A DNA stretch of 64,000 nucleotides from Isoetes taiwanensis (GCA_021234155.1 JAJEKV010000064.1:6326001-6390000), one strand, 5' to 3'; shown: positions 1-12,060, counted from the stretch's first letter. Numbers and translations: made by a program. Notes: generated by a model not told the origin, from the letters alone.

Positions 1-29
1 ATAAGAGCAAGGGTGTGATTAACAGATGG

Positions 30-479
30 CTATGGAAGGGGGATCCCGTGATCATTGAAGAAGCAATCATTGAAATAGGCATTGAAAGGGTCAGTGGATC
101 CAAAGAGGTATTGATTTGGGCCCCAATTATTTGAGTAGAAGAGCCTGAATTTATCCTTGTCCTCCAGTAATATCAGCAAGGAGCCATACAGATCAGCAAT
201 AAGTTTGTGATTGTAGTACATGGTTCTGTATCTTGTTAACTGCCTTTCAGTGAGAAGAAAGTGATGATTGGCCAAGAAGGCCCAAAGGCAATGGATCTGA
301 ACCACTTCCCTACAGAAGATAGATGCCCAAAGATCCTCACTTTCCTTCAGATATCTCATGCGTCCCCTTTTCATAAGAAACGACTCCATAGATGTTGCAA
401 TATCATTCTTCATGATCAATCCACCGGGTCTTTGGCTGAATGGCGAAGCTATCATCGAATTTTCTTGCTCCATCCCCAC
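30..479 (-). CDS. LINE A1 ORF3 (conserved downstream ORF, unknown function)
   Basis: Open frame of 149 residues just downstream of ORF2. Its last 40 residues (WGPNQYLFGSTDPFNAYF onward) resemble the ends of the corresponding ORFs in A2 (56954-57293) and A3 (45700-46053): a W/Y-G-x-x-x-x-D/Y-L pattern, then D-x-A/F-x-A and a terminal DGV/HGI. All three copies put this ORF after the end of ORF2 in a different frame. No known domain recognised. The assigned start is uncertain because the homology lies mainly in the C-terminal two thirds. Confidence 0.5.
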   Translation of the reverse strand: MGMEQENSMIASPFSQRPGGLIMKNDIATSMESFLMKRGRMRYLKESEDLWASIFCREVVQIHCLWAFLANHHFLLTERQLTRYRTMYYNHKLIADLYGSLLILLEDKDKFRLFYSNNWGPNQYLFGSTDPFNAYFNDCFFNDHGIPLP

Positions 480-503
480 GCTAGAAGTTAAGATATTCTA
501 GTT

Positions 504-3500
504 TCATCGTAAAAATAAAACATTAGAATCTACAATATTTAGATTGGAAGCAAATAAATTATAAAATCCCCTCAGAAGCTCCATGAAGCTCCCATTTCTG
601 TCATGATTAGTTCCAACCTTATTCTTATGAGCAGTAGCAATAGTTTCAAAATCAAATTGGAAGTTCATTTTGATCCAGAAAACTGAAGGTCTATTTTTCC
701 CATATAAAACACGATTCCTAGCCTTCCAAATATTCCAAAGGGCAATGAAAATAACAGTGTTTTTAAAGGTGTCACCGTTTTGGATCAAGGAAAGCAAATT
801 TCCATCATAGTGAAATCCAAATTTTCCAGCAATCCAATTCCAGAAACTATTCAACTTAGTGCAACTGAAAATGTGACACATATCTTCAATCTCATTGCAA
901 CCTAAAGGGCAGTCTGGCATAACATTAGGATATTTTTTGGAAAGGGATTGTAAGTTACTTAAACTGCCATTAGCAATAAGCCATATACAGTAGGAAATTT
1001 TTGGAGGGCAGTAAGAGTCCCATACATTCTTGAAGAGCTCTCTTAGCTGAGTAAAATTGATACCCCATTTGGTCATAGCCTTAATATTAGTAGGATCATG
1101 GGAAAGGCACTTATAAATATCTCTCACTTTATAGTCAAACTTACCATTGAGGGACCAAATACCTTTCCCCGAAGTTAGAGAAAGATTTGCCAAATAAGGC
1201 TTGATAAGGAGATATACTTTCCTGTCAGAAGATGTACCTTTGATGATATTTTTGAGAGCAGTCCAAGAAATCAGCCTACATCCATTAAAAAGATCTCTAA
1301 TGTAATAAAGACCAAAGATCATGCCATTTCTTGCAGATCCTAGGATGTTTGATTGCCGTAACATTGGAATTATGATTAAGAAAGATAGGATTCCAAAAAA
1401 TAGGCATATCGAGTGCAAATGATCGGATGAGATAAATTGATAGTGGGGAGAAATAGAATTCCAAGCCTTAATCAGATTCTTCATCAAAGGAGAGATATTA
1501 GGAGCAGCTTTTCAATTGAGTAAAGGCTGAGTTTGGTAACAAATGATGAAACGTGATGGATGACCGTAAGGGGTGACTAAGATTGATCCAAAGGTCGATG
1601 AACTTATGAGCGTGGAGACCTGGCTCCCATAGATGGCTCTCCAAACAAATTTACCTGCAAGAGATTGAGCTTGAAGAAAAAGGTCCTTACAGCCAAGACC
1701 ACCTGTTATTTTAGTCTTGCAGATAGAGTTCCAATTGACCAGGTGACTGCCATTCCAAATAAAGTTTCTTATAATTTTTTGGAGCTCAAGATAAATACAC
1801 TTAGGGGCAATTAGAGCAGTGGAAAAGTAGACATGAGAGCTCGCAAGAACCGAGTTTGCAATGATAGTTCTACCTGCTAGAGTGAGATAATTTCTGTAAT
1901 TATTCAGCTTTTTCTTAATTCTCTGAAGAATAGGATCCCACAGCCCTTTCAAGCTCTGATTTATAGATAGAGGCATCCCTAAAAGCTTAGTGGCTTGACC
2001 CCGGGAAGAACATTAATACCCAGGATCTGCTGATGAGGAAGATCACCAATAATTAAGCTCTTATTGACATTCGGATAAATACCGTGAGGCAAATTGAAAA
2101 TTGATAAATGACTTTAAGGAAGCAAATATATTAGGCAAATCAGCTTCAAGGAAGGAAAAAGTATCATCAAAGATATTGAAGCATGGTAAGATACTCATCC
2201 GAGTTGGGGAGCTTGAGTCCTTTAATGAAGCCATTTTCCCCGATAGTGAGTAATGACTCGTAAGCGCTCACCTGCAACTAGGAAGAGGTAAGGAGCAAGA
2301 GGACATCCCCGCCTAACTCCACGGGATAAAGAGAAAACCAGAGGGCACACCATTAATAAGCACAGCTGATTTGGATCTAAGATTAAGCCCAAGGATGAGC
2401 TTAATAAGCTTAGGATGAAACCCAAGCTTGACCATGGCAAATTCAAGAAAATCCCATCTGACCGAAGTCAAAGGCTCTCTTGAAATCCAGGTTTAAGTAA
2501 GATGCGCTTCTGGTTTGAAGTTTTGTTCCAAAGTGTAATCCCTCCATGGCTGCCACATAATTATCCGTAATGTATCTCTTGGGCGTAAAAGTCGACTGAT
2601 TGGGACTGATGTTCCTTTGAAGATAGTCATTAATTCGAGAGCAATAATCTTGGCACAAAGCTTATAGGAAGTATTAGTGAGAGAGATAGGTCTCCAATCT
2701 TGAAATTTATTTGGATGATCAACTTTTGGGATCAAAGCTATGAATCCACTGGCAATAGAAGTCTGAAGACAATCATTATTCCAGAAGTCATGAACCATGG
2801 AAGTAATGTCATCTTTGAGGATATCCCAGAACTTAACATAAAATTCAGGTGGCAACCCATCAGGACCAGGGGATTTTCCTTTACTGAGAGAGGAAAGGGT
2901 AGTTAGGATCTCATTCTGGGAAGGAGGGTCACATACAGCAGCATTCATAACTTCAGGAGCATCAGGGAGGATACCATTGACCAGATTTTTGAAGTCAGTT
3001 GCCTTGGCCATATCAGGAATAGATTTGCTCATAAAAATATCCATATATTTGTCTCTAAAGAAAGAAGAAATTTCAGAGTGAGAAGAGTATTTTTCCCCAC
3101 TATCATCCTCTACTTCTGTTATAGAATTTCTGAGCACCCTACTTTTAGCTACCCTGAAAAAGAACTTTGAGCTGCCAGAATCCATTTGGTTGGAGTATTT
3201 GATTTTACATCTGATGGCTGACCCTTTAGCTTCTATCTCCTCAATATTTCTAATCTTTCTTTCAAGAACTTCCTCTCCTACTTGCAGGTTTAGATTAGTT
3301 GGATCATGCTGAAGTAAAGATCTGATTTCTTTCATTAGCATAAGAAGCTGGTTTTTTTCCATTTCACCCTGAAGATGCCTATCTTTGGACCATTTCTTAA
3401 TCCAAGATTTGATAGCTTTGATTTTGGAATAGAACTGATTGCCCTGATGCATACTTATATTTCTAACAGAGAGATCCTCGTAAAAAGCACAAAACTGAGA

Positions 3501-4287
3501 GCAGAAATTCTCATTATTCAGGAGAGATGTATTGAACTTAAAAGGGGTACTTCCCTGTCTTTGGATCCTAATGACATGAGAAGTATGAAGAAACTGAGGT
3601 TGATGATCAGAGATAGAAGTACCCTCATCACTAGAGACATAACTGTTATCCCGAAGGAGGTGGAGGGATTAGAGACATAGAATCATCCAAAAGTACAATA
3701 GACTCTAGCTCTATCTTTTTGCTTATTTGACCAAGTATAGTTGGCAGTCGAGGAGGGGATATAAATCAGGCCATTATCAGAAATAAGGGAATCCCAGGCT
3801 TGTCTCTCAGATCTAGTCATATTAATTTTGTTCCCTAACTTCAGGTCCCAGGAAGGAGTGTTATTAAAGTCCCCAGCAATAATCCAGTTGTCCAAATTTT
3901 GAGAGGCTAGCCAAGAGTTGATCTCTTTCCAAACAGGTTCTCTATCATTTGGATTAGTTGGAGCATAGATGTTAACAATACCAAAGACAGAATTGGAAAC
4001 AGAAAAAGTAACAGCTTGCCATGATCTGGAAGGGCCATTGTAGCAAGAGATATGATTAAGATCAGCCCTCCAAATGATAGCAAGGCCACCACTCGCCCCC
4101 ACAGAATCAATCCAAATAGAGGAGGAATTTGGATATATCCAATCACCCAAGTTGCTAGCTTCAAAGGAGGAAGCTTAATCTCCTGAAAAAGAATAATATC
4201 AGCTTTATATAGCCTGATTTGAGCAATGGCTCTTCTTCTCTTAAGAGGGCCTTTAATTCCTCTAAGATTCCAAGATAAAATCTTCAT
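504..4287 (-). pseudogene. LINE A1 ORF2: AP endonuclease / reverse transcriptase / zinc region, broken
   Basis: Starts at the ATG at 4287 with MKILSWNLRGIKGP, typical of L1 apurinic-endonuclease domains, then VYIYAP-like and GDFNNTPSWD motifs (4150-3683) after a frameshift near 4150. The RT part shows KGKSPGPDGLPPEFY and a DWRPISLTN-like motif (3452-2493), DFKRAFD (2658-2443) and RRGCPLAPYLFLV (2446-2222). The catalytic YADD region near 2170 is disrupted by small indels. The C-terminal section 1487-504 has the plant zinc-binding RT-associated pattern CPLGC...CHIFSC followed by WNIWKARN. Homologous to A2 ORF2 at 53198. At least five frame breaks make it non-functional. Confidence 0.85.
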
Positions 4288-5895
4288 ATCTAGAAGGAAA
4301 ATAAGAAAGGAAGAGGGAAAAGTCAAAGTCTATAAGATTTTGATTTCTTTTTGCTCCTAGTATTTTGAGCAGGAGTTTTGTTCAACCCTGATACAGACTT
4401 TCCTTTGTTGTCCCTAGCCTTCTTTCTAGATTTACTAGCTGGATGATCTTTGTCAGGGACAGATGGTTTGACAGAATTTTCAAGAAGATACTCTTCCTTC
4501 CCCCAATTCTCTTTATCAATTAGGTTATCCTCACCCTCACTATTATCACTATGGTCACTATTATCAGAATAACCACCGTGATAAAACCAAACATAGAATT
4601 AATTTCAAGATTATTTAGAGGAGCAGGAAGATTAACTTGCCTGGAATTTTCATGTTGCTCCTCCTCTTCTGCACCTTGTGGAGTCTCAGGGACATAGTCA
4701 CAAGAATCCAAATTACTAACCTCTCTTTCCTGTGATTGATCCTTATCTTCTGAGTCAGGAGCCATTTGCAGTGAAGCTAGCTGATCTGCAACCTTACTGG
4801 ATATTTTTGGAGGACTAAGGGGCACATTTATAATGGGATAATCCAAATCAATAAGAGATGGCAGAGAAGGCAGAACTGGAGAGATAGGAGAAGACTGTTT
4901 GGGGAGTGAGAAAACCTGGGTTGATTGTGGTGCAGGAAGAGCAGTAGAGGGATAACATACTTTGCTCTTACATAAATCAGGATCTAAATTAATATCTGGG
5001 TCAGATAATACCTGAAAAGCGTTTTGACAGCCTATAAGCAGCTTATCTTGATGTTGATTCACACTCCCTTGTTGCAGATTGTTTCCATCATAGTTGATTT
5101 CATTGGTATGGCAAACAGATTTGGACAGTACCAAGTCTGATTGACAATGAGGCACATTAGGAGTTATATTTTGTTGAGTTAGGCTTGCTGAAGTAGCAGA
5201 AGAGGTCTGTGAATTCTTTCCAGTAGAATTCATTTTCTGTTTAGCTTTATCCTGAGATTTTATAGTTAATGATCCGGTCTTGCTGACATTTTTGATTGGA
5301 AAGTCCATAAGATTGTAACAATGGCCCTTTTCTTGTCTTCTAGCATCCTTGATGATATTGGTCAGAGTCAAACATAAGTCATGGGAAGCATGATTAACTT
5401 TTTCTGGAGTAGTACCTTTAACCAACAGTTTTGGCTCCCCAATTGTTATACCAGTGTTCTTCTTATACCTAAAGGAGTTGTCCTCAAGGATTTTTTCCTT
5501 GGCTTTAATCTGCTCCCATCGCTTCTGCTTCAATCCTTTTGTAGCTGCCATTGACTTTGGTCCATTTGAAATTATCATTCTCGTGCAATTTGTGAAATGT
5601 GTCCAGCCCTTGATTCATTTGTTTGGATCACTCCCTCACTATCGAGTGTTCCTTAGAGTTATCACCGGGCAAAGTTGAGTAGAGCTCGCTATTTTCTCCC
5701 TTCAATCACATTATCTCTCGCTTTGTTTGAAGTGAAGTCATGGAAAGACTTACAAAATGAAAGTACCAGAAATGTCTTTGTAAACATTTTTGGCATTGGG
5801 ATGGCAATCCAGACCATCTAAGAGCTAAGGAAGACTCTACTCCAAAGGCATCTATAAAAGGAATGGAGATAGGGATGTCTTTGGAAAGGTCAAGC

Positions 5896-5903
5896 TGCAC
5901 AAA
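5896..5903. repeat. hAT target-site duplication, left copy
   Basis: TGCACAAA, identical to 6612-6619 on the other side of the element. Confidence 0.88.
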
Positions 5904-6611
5904 CAGGGTAGCCCTTAAGGACGAAAGTTCGCCAAAAGGCTATTTTTTAAGGGTATCAAGAAATTTTGACACTATGGTTTAGTAGGGCCCGTTATAGATG
6001 AAAAAAATAGAATTAGCCAACTTTTCTACAAACAAATCTCACTCCACTTGAAAATTCGCCACATCCACTAAGCGTCATAAGTATGGATTCGCCTTATCCT
6101 CTACCCTCCTTCTCGAAGATTTCTTAAGGAATCGCCTAATATTCTAGGCTCTTCATAACCTAATCCATTCTCCATATCCATCCAGGTACATATGATAATT
6201 TTAAGAGTTATTTTTGTAGCTATTGTGTTTCAAATACTTCTAAGAATGCACTGCAGAGCATTTTTTTATAGAACTCCCTTTTAATAGATTTCTTTTATCT
6301 ACAAGAATAAGCCACGTTCTCATTTGCAAAGGTTAAGTTGTGGTATTGCATCATGCAACTATAGTTATAATGTGTTTGTGTCCTTGATTAAATATGGATG
6401 CCGGTGAATAAAATTTCACCACAAAAATTGCACTTGGAAAATAAAGACACTTAAATCTTGGGCAAAATAATATTGGCCATGATTCGCCTAGGTTCTATAA
6501 AAAACATTCATGTCTAGAAAATATTCGCCAGCATAACTAATCTTGTAACTCTATTATTCGCCCGACCTTCTAAATTATGCTTAGACAAATTTGGCCTTAA
6601 GGGCAACCCTG
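5904..6611. mobile_element. Non-autonomous hAT-like element, 708 bp, with 8-bp TSD
   Basis: Terminal inverted repeats CAGGGTAGCCCTTAAGG (5904-5920) and CCTTAAGGGCAACCCTG (6595-6611) match at 16 of 17 positions. They are flanked by a perfect 8-bp duplication TGCACAAA at 5896-5903 and 6612-6619. A CAGGG terminus and 8-bp TSD are typical of the hAT superfamily. There is no transposase ORF. The motif ATTCGCC or GTTCGCC recurs near both ends (about 5927, 6053, 6087, 6484, 6522, 6556) and could be a transposase-binding subterminal repeat. The insertion splits LINE A1 ORF1, so it is younger than that LINE. Confidence 0.88.
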
Positions 6612-6619
6612 TGCACAAA
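6612..6619. repeat. hAT target-site duplication, right copy
   Basis: TGCACAAA, identical to 5896-5903. Confidence 0.88.
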
Positions 6620-7664
6620 GGCACGTGGAGGTTTAGATGGAGAGTATTCAGTGGAAATATAGGTGCCAATGGTGTTAAATAGGAGTTTGAAACATTCTTC
6701 ATCCCAATATATAGGATTAAGTCCAAAAAGCGAGGTTGAGGCAATACAGAGGTTGTTCATTTGTTCAATATCAAGTTTTGGATGCCATTTGAGAAAGGAC
6801 AGCTGAGTGGTTTCAAAGGTCAGGGGACCATAGTTGAGAAAGAAATTAGCTGTTCTCGCGTTCCCACACTCAAGCATAATGTAAGGGAAATTAAGCCAAT
6901 GCTTGACTTTTGGATTATAATACCTTTATTTAGGTTAAGAAGAAAAGCCCGAGTTTGTCAAGCTTAATCCCACATTTTTGGACCTTAATTATGACAAATT
7001 TGAATTGGATAAAGCATCAACTCTAGAATGAACAACAGAAGATTAAGAGAAATACCACCGTAGAGTCTCATTTTGCTTTGTCAAGATAAGGAGGTCTAGT
7101 TCTCTTTAGTCTGGCCATCCGTGATGTTCATCCTGTTCGCAACTCCCCGTCAATTCTCGCTACCCCATATGGTCGGGGATGCCATTTGGATCAATGGGGT
7201 GAATAGTGCCCCCGCGATCGGATCAGCAGAAAAGATTATCCCGTATGGGCACTTCATGAGAGATTGATCCATTTCAGGAGTAGAAGCCGGCAAATTGGCA
7301 AAGTTTCCGAACAGATCGCTTTCATGGGCTTCTCTTGAAAGGAAATCAAGCTTTGAAGAACAAATGATCGCTCATGCGAGGAAATTTAGCTAAGGAGTGA
7401 AGAAAGGATAAATTTTTAGGGTTTACTGAGGAAATTAAGGCCATTGGTAAAGGCACAGTTGAAACAACAAAAGCGCCGCATTTAAAATGAGAGCCCGTAA
7501 GGGGAGAGGAAGAAAACAGGATAGAACGCCGATTAGATAGAATCAAAATTAACTAGAAGAGGTCGGATTGCCAAACCATAAGCCATGCAAATCCAATTTG
7601 TGAAAGCTTTGCGAAGAAAACCATTCAAAGACCAATTAATTCCAGTTTCCTAATTCTCTGAATA

Positions 7665-7947
7665 AACCTTCACGATGATCTTTTCATCCGCCCACCACAA
7701 TTAACTCAAAATTCCTCAAGGCTCAAGTCTTGTTGTCACCTATGAATTCCTCCAGCCATGAATTAAGCATCTCTGTTTCAAATTCAACGCAGCTCGGGAC
7801 AAATGTATACTCTTGCCGGAATAGAGAATCTGGGAAGAAGGTGTTAATTATCAAAGAATTCCATAGTTCTGAAGATGAGCCTGAAAGAAAACCACAGGTA
7901 AATCTTGAGCCATGTTTGATAATTGTGAAGATTTTGGTGTCCATCAA
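7665..7947 (-). CDS. LINE A1 ORF0 (short conserved upstream ORF)
   Basis: A 74-residue frame (7947-7723) shares with A2 ORF0 (50771-51046) the pattern K-x-FT, G-x-RF-x-CG, LW-x-SL, FFP-x-x-LF, then SWLxEFIGD. A further match KIIVKVY lies just downstream (about 7690-7665) in another frame, so a small indel shortened the ORF in this copy. Position near the element 5' end and upstream of ORF1 is the same in both copies. Function unknown; protein-level conservation between two diverged copies argues that it was translated. Confidence 0.6.
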
Positions 7948-8187
7948 TAGCTCAAAGCATGAGGAATTTGATAAAGCTGGCCCTCTACAGGGGCAGCTAG
8001 CAGATCACTCTCAAATTCAAGCCAGATCAAGCAGAAATTGATGAATTTCAAGGGAGAATTGGCAAGAAAGAGGTTTGAACTGAAAAATCCGGGAAAAGGA
8101 CAAACAAATCAAGAAAAATGGCGCACGTCATTTCTTATTTAGCACAACAGTTGTAATTATTCTTCCTCAATATTTGACCGTTGTATC

Positions 8188-8899
8188 TTGTTGTTTTTAC
8201 TAGTACCTGACAATTCTGATGGAGAGTTCAAAGAGAAGAAAATGGACCTTATTATACCTGAAAGTGATTGTGCATCATCTCCAGCCATCAAGAGAATCAG
8301 GTTGTCTAAAAAACTATTGATCTTTGATTTCAATGGTGTGCTTGGAAAATTCTACGAGCAAACTAGTAGGAATGTCATACCAACGGTGGATCCACCACTA
8401 GAACTTTTGATGCTTTCCAAAACAAAGATGTTGGTATTCAGGAAAGGTTTATTCGAGTTTCTTGGCTGGTGTATAAACCAGGTTTGACATTGCAATATGG
8501 GCTGATTTTGATGGTACCATCTTGAACCTGATAACTAAAAAGTTCTTTCCGAAGATATAAGGAGTGCATTAATATTCCAAAGGGGTCTAAAGGAACTCAC
8601 TAGAGCATGCATTAAAGTTAATAAAATCAATATTAACTTCAAGATTCTAGAGAAAGTGTACAATCACAAACCTCTTGCAGGATCATATAAAAGTGGTCAA
8701 TACACTCTTGGTTGATGACCATATGTACAAAGGTTACAAAAATGCCCGACACACTATAGTCACTCCTATCACCTTCAATCCTGAGCAAGGTGATCGAGAC
8801 TATTTTACCAAAGTTTTGAAGCCATGGTTGTTGGGCCTTTCTTCTCACGCGTGTTGCTACATATGTACAAGATCATCCAATAGAAAATTGGTTGGATGA
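8188..8899 (+). pseudogene. FCP1/SCP-like (NLI-interacting factor) HAD phosphatase, broken
   Basis: The first piece (8188-8487) has KKLLIFDFNGVLGKF, matching the first HAD motif region of NIF-type phosphatases, though the usual DxD aspartates are altered (DFN). After a frameshift, FDIAIWADFDGTIL follows near 8474-8520. A later piece (8640-8899) reads KILEKVYNHKPLAGS, then TLLVDDHMYKGYKNARHTI, the family's late DD motif. These proteins dephosphorylate phosphoserine substrates such as the RNA polymerase II CTD. Stops and frameshifts between pieces and the missing first-motif aspartate indicate a captured or decayed copy. The full domain order is recognisable. Confidence 0.6.
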
Positions 8900-9366
8900 T
8901 ATCTCGAAAAATTTATTGTGGCTATGAAGAAGAAGAACAAGATTTGATTATTACTAGAATCTATAAACTATTTTAGATCTAATTTGTTACAAAACATTGT
9001 GTAAGATATCTGAAATCTACTTTGAAATCTAAATGTGTTAAAATGCATTTGTTTCCTTGGATTGTATTATTTACCTTAATAACAGATTGAGGAAGAGGAG
9101 CAGATCCCTAGTAGAATTGCTCGACAACTTTCTACCCATGGTGTATTGGCGTACGAAGTCTAACCCAATCACTATAACGAAAGCAAGTAGAGACATTCGA
9201 CAATGAAACACGATGGCTTAATAATACGATCATTGATCTGTTCATGAGGTAAATTGTTGCATACCTAGGATTGTACTTTCTGTTGTGACCTCTCTATAGC
9301 ATGGTGTATTTTGCTTAGAAATGAGTGGCTACATTTGGATGAGGAACGAAGAAAACAAGTATACAT
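8900..9366 (+). other. Intergenic stretch between FCP1-like and Ulp1-like pieces
   Basis: AT-rich sequence with no convincing coding frame. It may hold decayed exons or introns linking the two neighbouring pieces. Confidence 0.4.
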
Positions 9367-9898
9367 ATGTCATGCACTAACATATGGATATATAAAAATG
9401 AAAAAGAACTTGTTATATCCAAATTGTTGGGATTGGATATGGACCATTGTGCATGTTTGATTATTCCTATGTGCCATAGGAATCATTGGACTGCAGCTGT
9501 GATATTGGGTCTTTTAGCCCCTAGCAATTACACTTATCTAGTTATATTGCACTTTGATAGCCGTGGTTGTCAAAGGTATGATTGGACCCCTATAAGCAGG
9601 TAAGTGGTCAATTTGTGAATTCAAATGTAAACTTATTTTGATTATGTAGGAATTGACTTTCCTCTTTTATAACAGGCTAATAGAAGCTTTGGCCAAGCTT
9701 TCCCCACGAGCAGCCCAATTCAAAGAGAATTTGCGGTGGTGCCATCTTAGCCCTCATCCTCTCCAATCAAATGGTTATTCATGTGGATTGTATATTTGTA
9801 TGTTTGCTAAAATCATCATGGAGGAAGATGTTTGCCATACGTGGTTGGTTACACTATTCAAACCGATGTTTTACACCACAGGTTTGTGTCTAGTATAA
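9367..9898 (+). pseudogene. Ulp1/SENP-like C48 cysteine peptidase, two exons, partial
   Basis: Exon one (to about 9599) has IIPMCHRNHWTAAVI and HFDSRG, supplying the catalytic His and Asp. An intron with GT at 9600-9601 and AG at 9674-9675 joins SR to LIEALAKL in frame. Exon two has HPLQSNGYSCGLYICMF, giving the oxyanion Gln and nucleophile Cys. All four catalytic positions survive, but the protein is short (about 150 residues) and the N-terminus is missing. Ulp1 proteins remove SUMO. In plants Ulp1-like domains are often carried by Mutator-like elements, so a transposon-borne copy is as likely as a host gene fragment. Confidence 0.65.
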
Positions 9899-9962
9899 GG
9901 GATTACTTGATTATTTGTATATGTAATCAAGTTTTAGAGATTATGGACATAACTTGTAATAG

Positions 9963-10400
9963 ATAATAGATATGAGATTACTTGCTTATTCAGATTTTGA
10001 ATACATTGTAAATACAAACTTGGAGTTGAATACATTGTAAACACAAACTTGAGTTGAATTGACAGTTTATGTTTATGTACTAACAAGCCACAAACAACAA
10101 AGAGAATTGGAGTTTAAGTTTTTGTATTGTAATAGACATGAGATTACTTGCTTATTCAGATTTTGAATACATTGTAAACACAAACTTGGAGTTGAATACA
10201 TTGTAAACACAAACTTGGAGTTGAATTGGCAGTTTGCATTTATGTACTAACAAGCCACAAACAACAAAGAGAATTGGAGTTTAAGTTTTTTATTGTAATA
10301 GACATGACTTGCTTATTCAGATTTTGAATATATTGTAAACACAAAGTTAGAGTTGAATTGGAAGTTTGAATTTATGTAGTAACAAGCCACAAAGAGAATT
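9963..10400. repeat. Tandem repeat, unit about 168 bp, roughly 2.5-3 copies
   Basis: Units start near 9967, 10135 and 10300 with ATTACTTGCTTATTCAGATT. Each holds one or two inner copies of TACATTGTAAACACAAACTT and ends in an AGAATTGGAGTTTAAG block. Confidence 0.8.
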
Positions 10401-10720
10401 GGAGTTTTAGTTTGTGGAGTTTAGTGTTTGGAAGTTTGAGTTTATGTAGTAACAAGCCACAGAGAGAATTGGGGTTTTAGTTTGTGGAGTTTGTGTTTGT
10501 GTAGTAACAAGTCACAAAAGAAAGAATTTGAGTTTGCGTTTGTGGAGTTTGAGTTTGAGTTTGTGGAGTTTGAGAAATGGAGTTTTGAGAAATGGAGTTT
10601 TGAGTTTGTGGTTTGTTTGTTTTTCTTTTTGACGTTTTGAGTTGTATAGTATAGTTTTGGAGTTGGAGTTCTGGAGTTTTTTTTTTTTTTTGGAGTTGGA
10701 GTTCCGGAGTTCATTTTCTT
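10400..10720. repeat. Degenerate GAGTTTGTG/GGAGTTTGAG minisatellite with T-run
   Basis: Short irregular repeats of GGAGTTT, GAGTTTG and TTTGTG continue from the preceding tandem repeat into a run of 13 T near 10680. No coding frame. Confidence 0.7.
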
Positions 10721-10726
10721 AAGGAC

Positions 10727-11045
10727 ACTTTTTTAAGGACCTCTCTAAGGACTTAGTCTAATGCTGCAAAGTCCCTCAATCCACGATGGGGAAGCGCCCC
10801 CACCTCACTCATCCTCACCGTTCGAGGGGAAGCGTTAAGGACCTCTCTAAGGACTTAGTCTAATGCTGCAAAGTCCCTCAACGGCGATGGGGGAAGCGCC
10901 CCCACCTCACTCATCCTCACCGTCCCACCTCACTCATCGACCTCACTCATCCTGCTCGAGGGGAAGCGCCCCACCTCACTCATCGACCTCACTCTCGAGG
11001 GGGAAACGCCCCCATCTCACTACTACCTCACTCACTCACTTTCTT
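10727..11045. repeat. Tandem repeat region rich in CCCACCTCACTCATC
   Basis: Two copies of an about 90-bp block (10735-10825 and 10826-10915) contain AAGGACCTCTCTAAGGACTT and AAGTCCCTCAA. They are followed by shorter units built on GGGGAAGCGCCCCCACCTC and CTCACTCATC up to 11040. Apparent small ORFs here are by-products of the repeat. Confidence 0.75.
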
Positions 11046-11820
11046 TTTTCTTTTTAGTTGTTGTTTGGGATTTTATGCATGGTACCATTTTGTATGCAGA
11101 TTATACATACCTTTATATATACCTTTATACATACCTGTAAGCGCCTCCATGTCAAGCATATCATTCACAACAACCCTCTAAGACCTCTAAGACACTATAC
11201 TATACACCCTCTAGGAGGCCACCCTAGAGGTTAGATCATGTGAGCCATCATAGTGGGATATCCACTCCGACTTTTATTGGGACCTATCTCGGCCTCTGCC
11301 TTCCGTAAATCTCCGTTTAAAGAGAACCCTCGAATTATATCCGATTCGAGGTCGTTAGATCTCAGACCAATGTGGCTCGACTAATTGTAGGGCATCCCCT
11401 ACACGCACCACAGGTCCATCCCCCTTGGATGTCTCCAAAGGTTCGTCAACAAGGCCCAATCACATGATACTTAATCACTTCTAGGTGCATCTTATATACA
11501 CATGCTACTTTTGCTTCTTTGGCATGTGGGATATTGGTGTGGGATATTGATAGGTTTAGGGTTTTTGTATTGGACTACTCTACCATGTAAGACATAGATC
11601 CAAAATTATTTTAACGTTCATGAATACAAAATTCAAACTTAACATCCTTGGATTTGAACCTAACACCTATTCATTCAATATCTATCAAATGAATAAACCA
11701 ACACACCTTTTAAACATATGTTAGTTATGAATGAAACATTAATAACATAAAGTCTAAACAATAACATTATCATACAACCACAGAAAACACAAGTAGAAGA
11801 ATACAAGATATAACTCATCA
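11046..11820. other. Unassigned repeat-like DNA
   Basis: No coding frame. The phrase TTTGGCATGTGGGATA near 11518 also occurs at 24345 in the LTR of the histone retroelement, so part of this may be another retroelement terminus. No boundaries or direct repeats could be fixed. Confidence 0.3.
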
Positions 11821-11938
11821 TCATCATCATTATCTATTAAAACATCAATACATGAAAATCATCATCATGACAACCCAGATGGCAAGTGGCTTTGATCTGT
11901 TCATCATCATCATCTGCTCACAACAACAAGTGTTCACT

Positions 11939-12060
11939 CACCATCACCATCACCATCACCATCACCATCACCATCACCATCACCATCACCATCACCATCA
12001 CCATCACCATCACCATCACCATCACCATCACCATCACCATCATCATCATCATCATCATCC
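11939..12060. repeat. (CATCAC)n / (CAT)n microsatellite
   Basis: About 100 bp of CATCAC repeats followed by CAT repeats. It creates long polyhistidine and Ile-Thr reading frames that are not genes. Confidence 0.97.

Larger units (their letters stand above)
4370..7560 (-). pseudogene. LINE A1 ORF1 (DUF4283-like RNA-binding protein), split by hAT insertion
   Basis: The segment 6877-6620 encodes MLECGNARTANFFLNYG and GLNPIYWDEE, matching MVECGNSQTASFLLKQG and GLNPMYWNEQ of A2 ORF1. It continues across the hAT-like element into 5900-5706 (FGVESSLALRWSGLPSQCQKC), which matches the A2 zinc-knuckle-like region. The C-terminal part 5578-4520 is a polar low-complexity tail, as in A2. Such ORF1 proteins in plant L1 elements bind element RNA. 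Upstream parts toward 7560 are frameshifted and only weakly readable. Confidence 0.7.
1..8030 (-). mobile_element. LINE family A, copy A1 (L1-type non-LTR retrotransposon, decayed)
   Basis: Read on the minus strand this holds, in order, ORF0 (about 7947-7670), ORF1 (about 7560-4370), ORF2 with AP endonuclease, reverse transcriptase and zinc region (4287-504), and ORF3 (479-30). The same order and homologous proteins occur in copy A2 at 50694-57528, which fixes the 5' limit near 8030 by analogy, since A2 ORF0 starts 78 bp inside its element. The 3' tail lies beyond the window start. Many frameshifts separate the ORF pieces, and a hAT-like element at 5904-6611 interrupts ORF1, so this copy is dead and older than A2. 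L1-type elements move by target-primed reverse transcription using the encoded endonuclease and RT. Confidence 0.85.
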
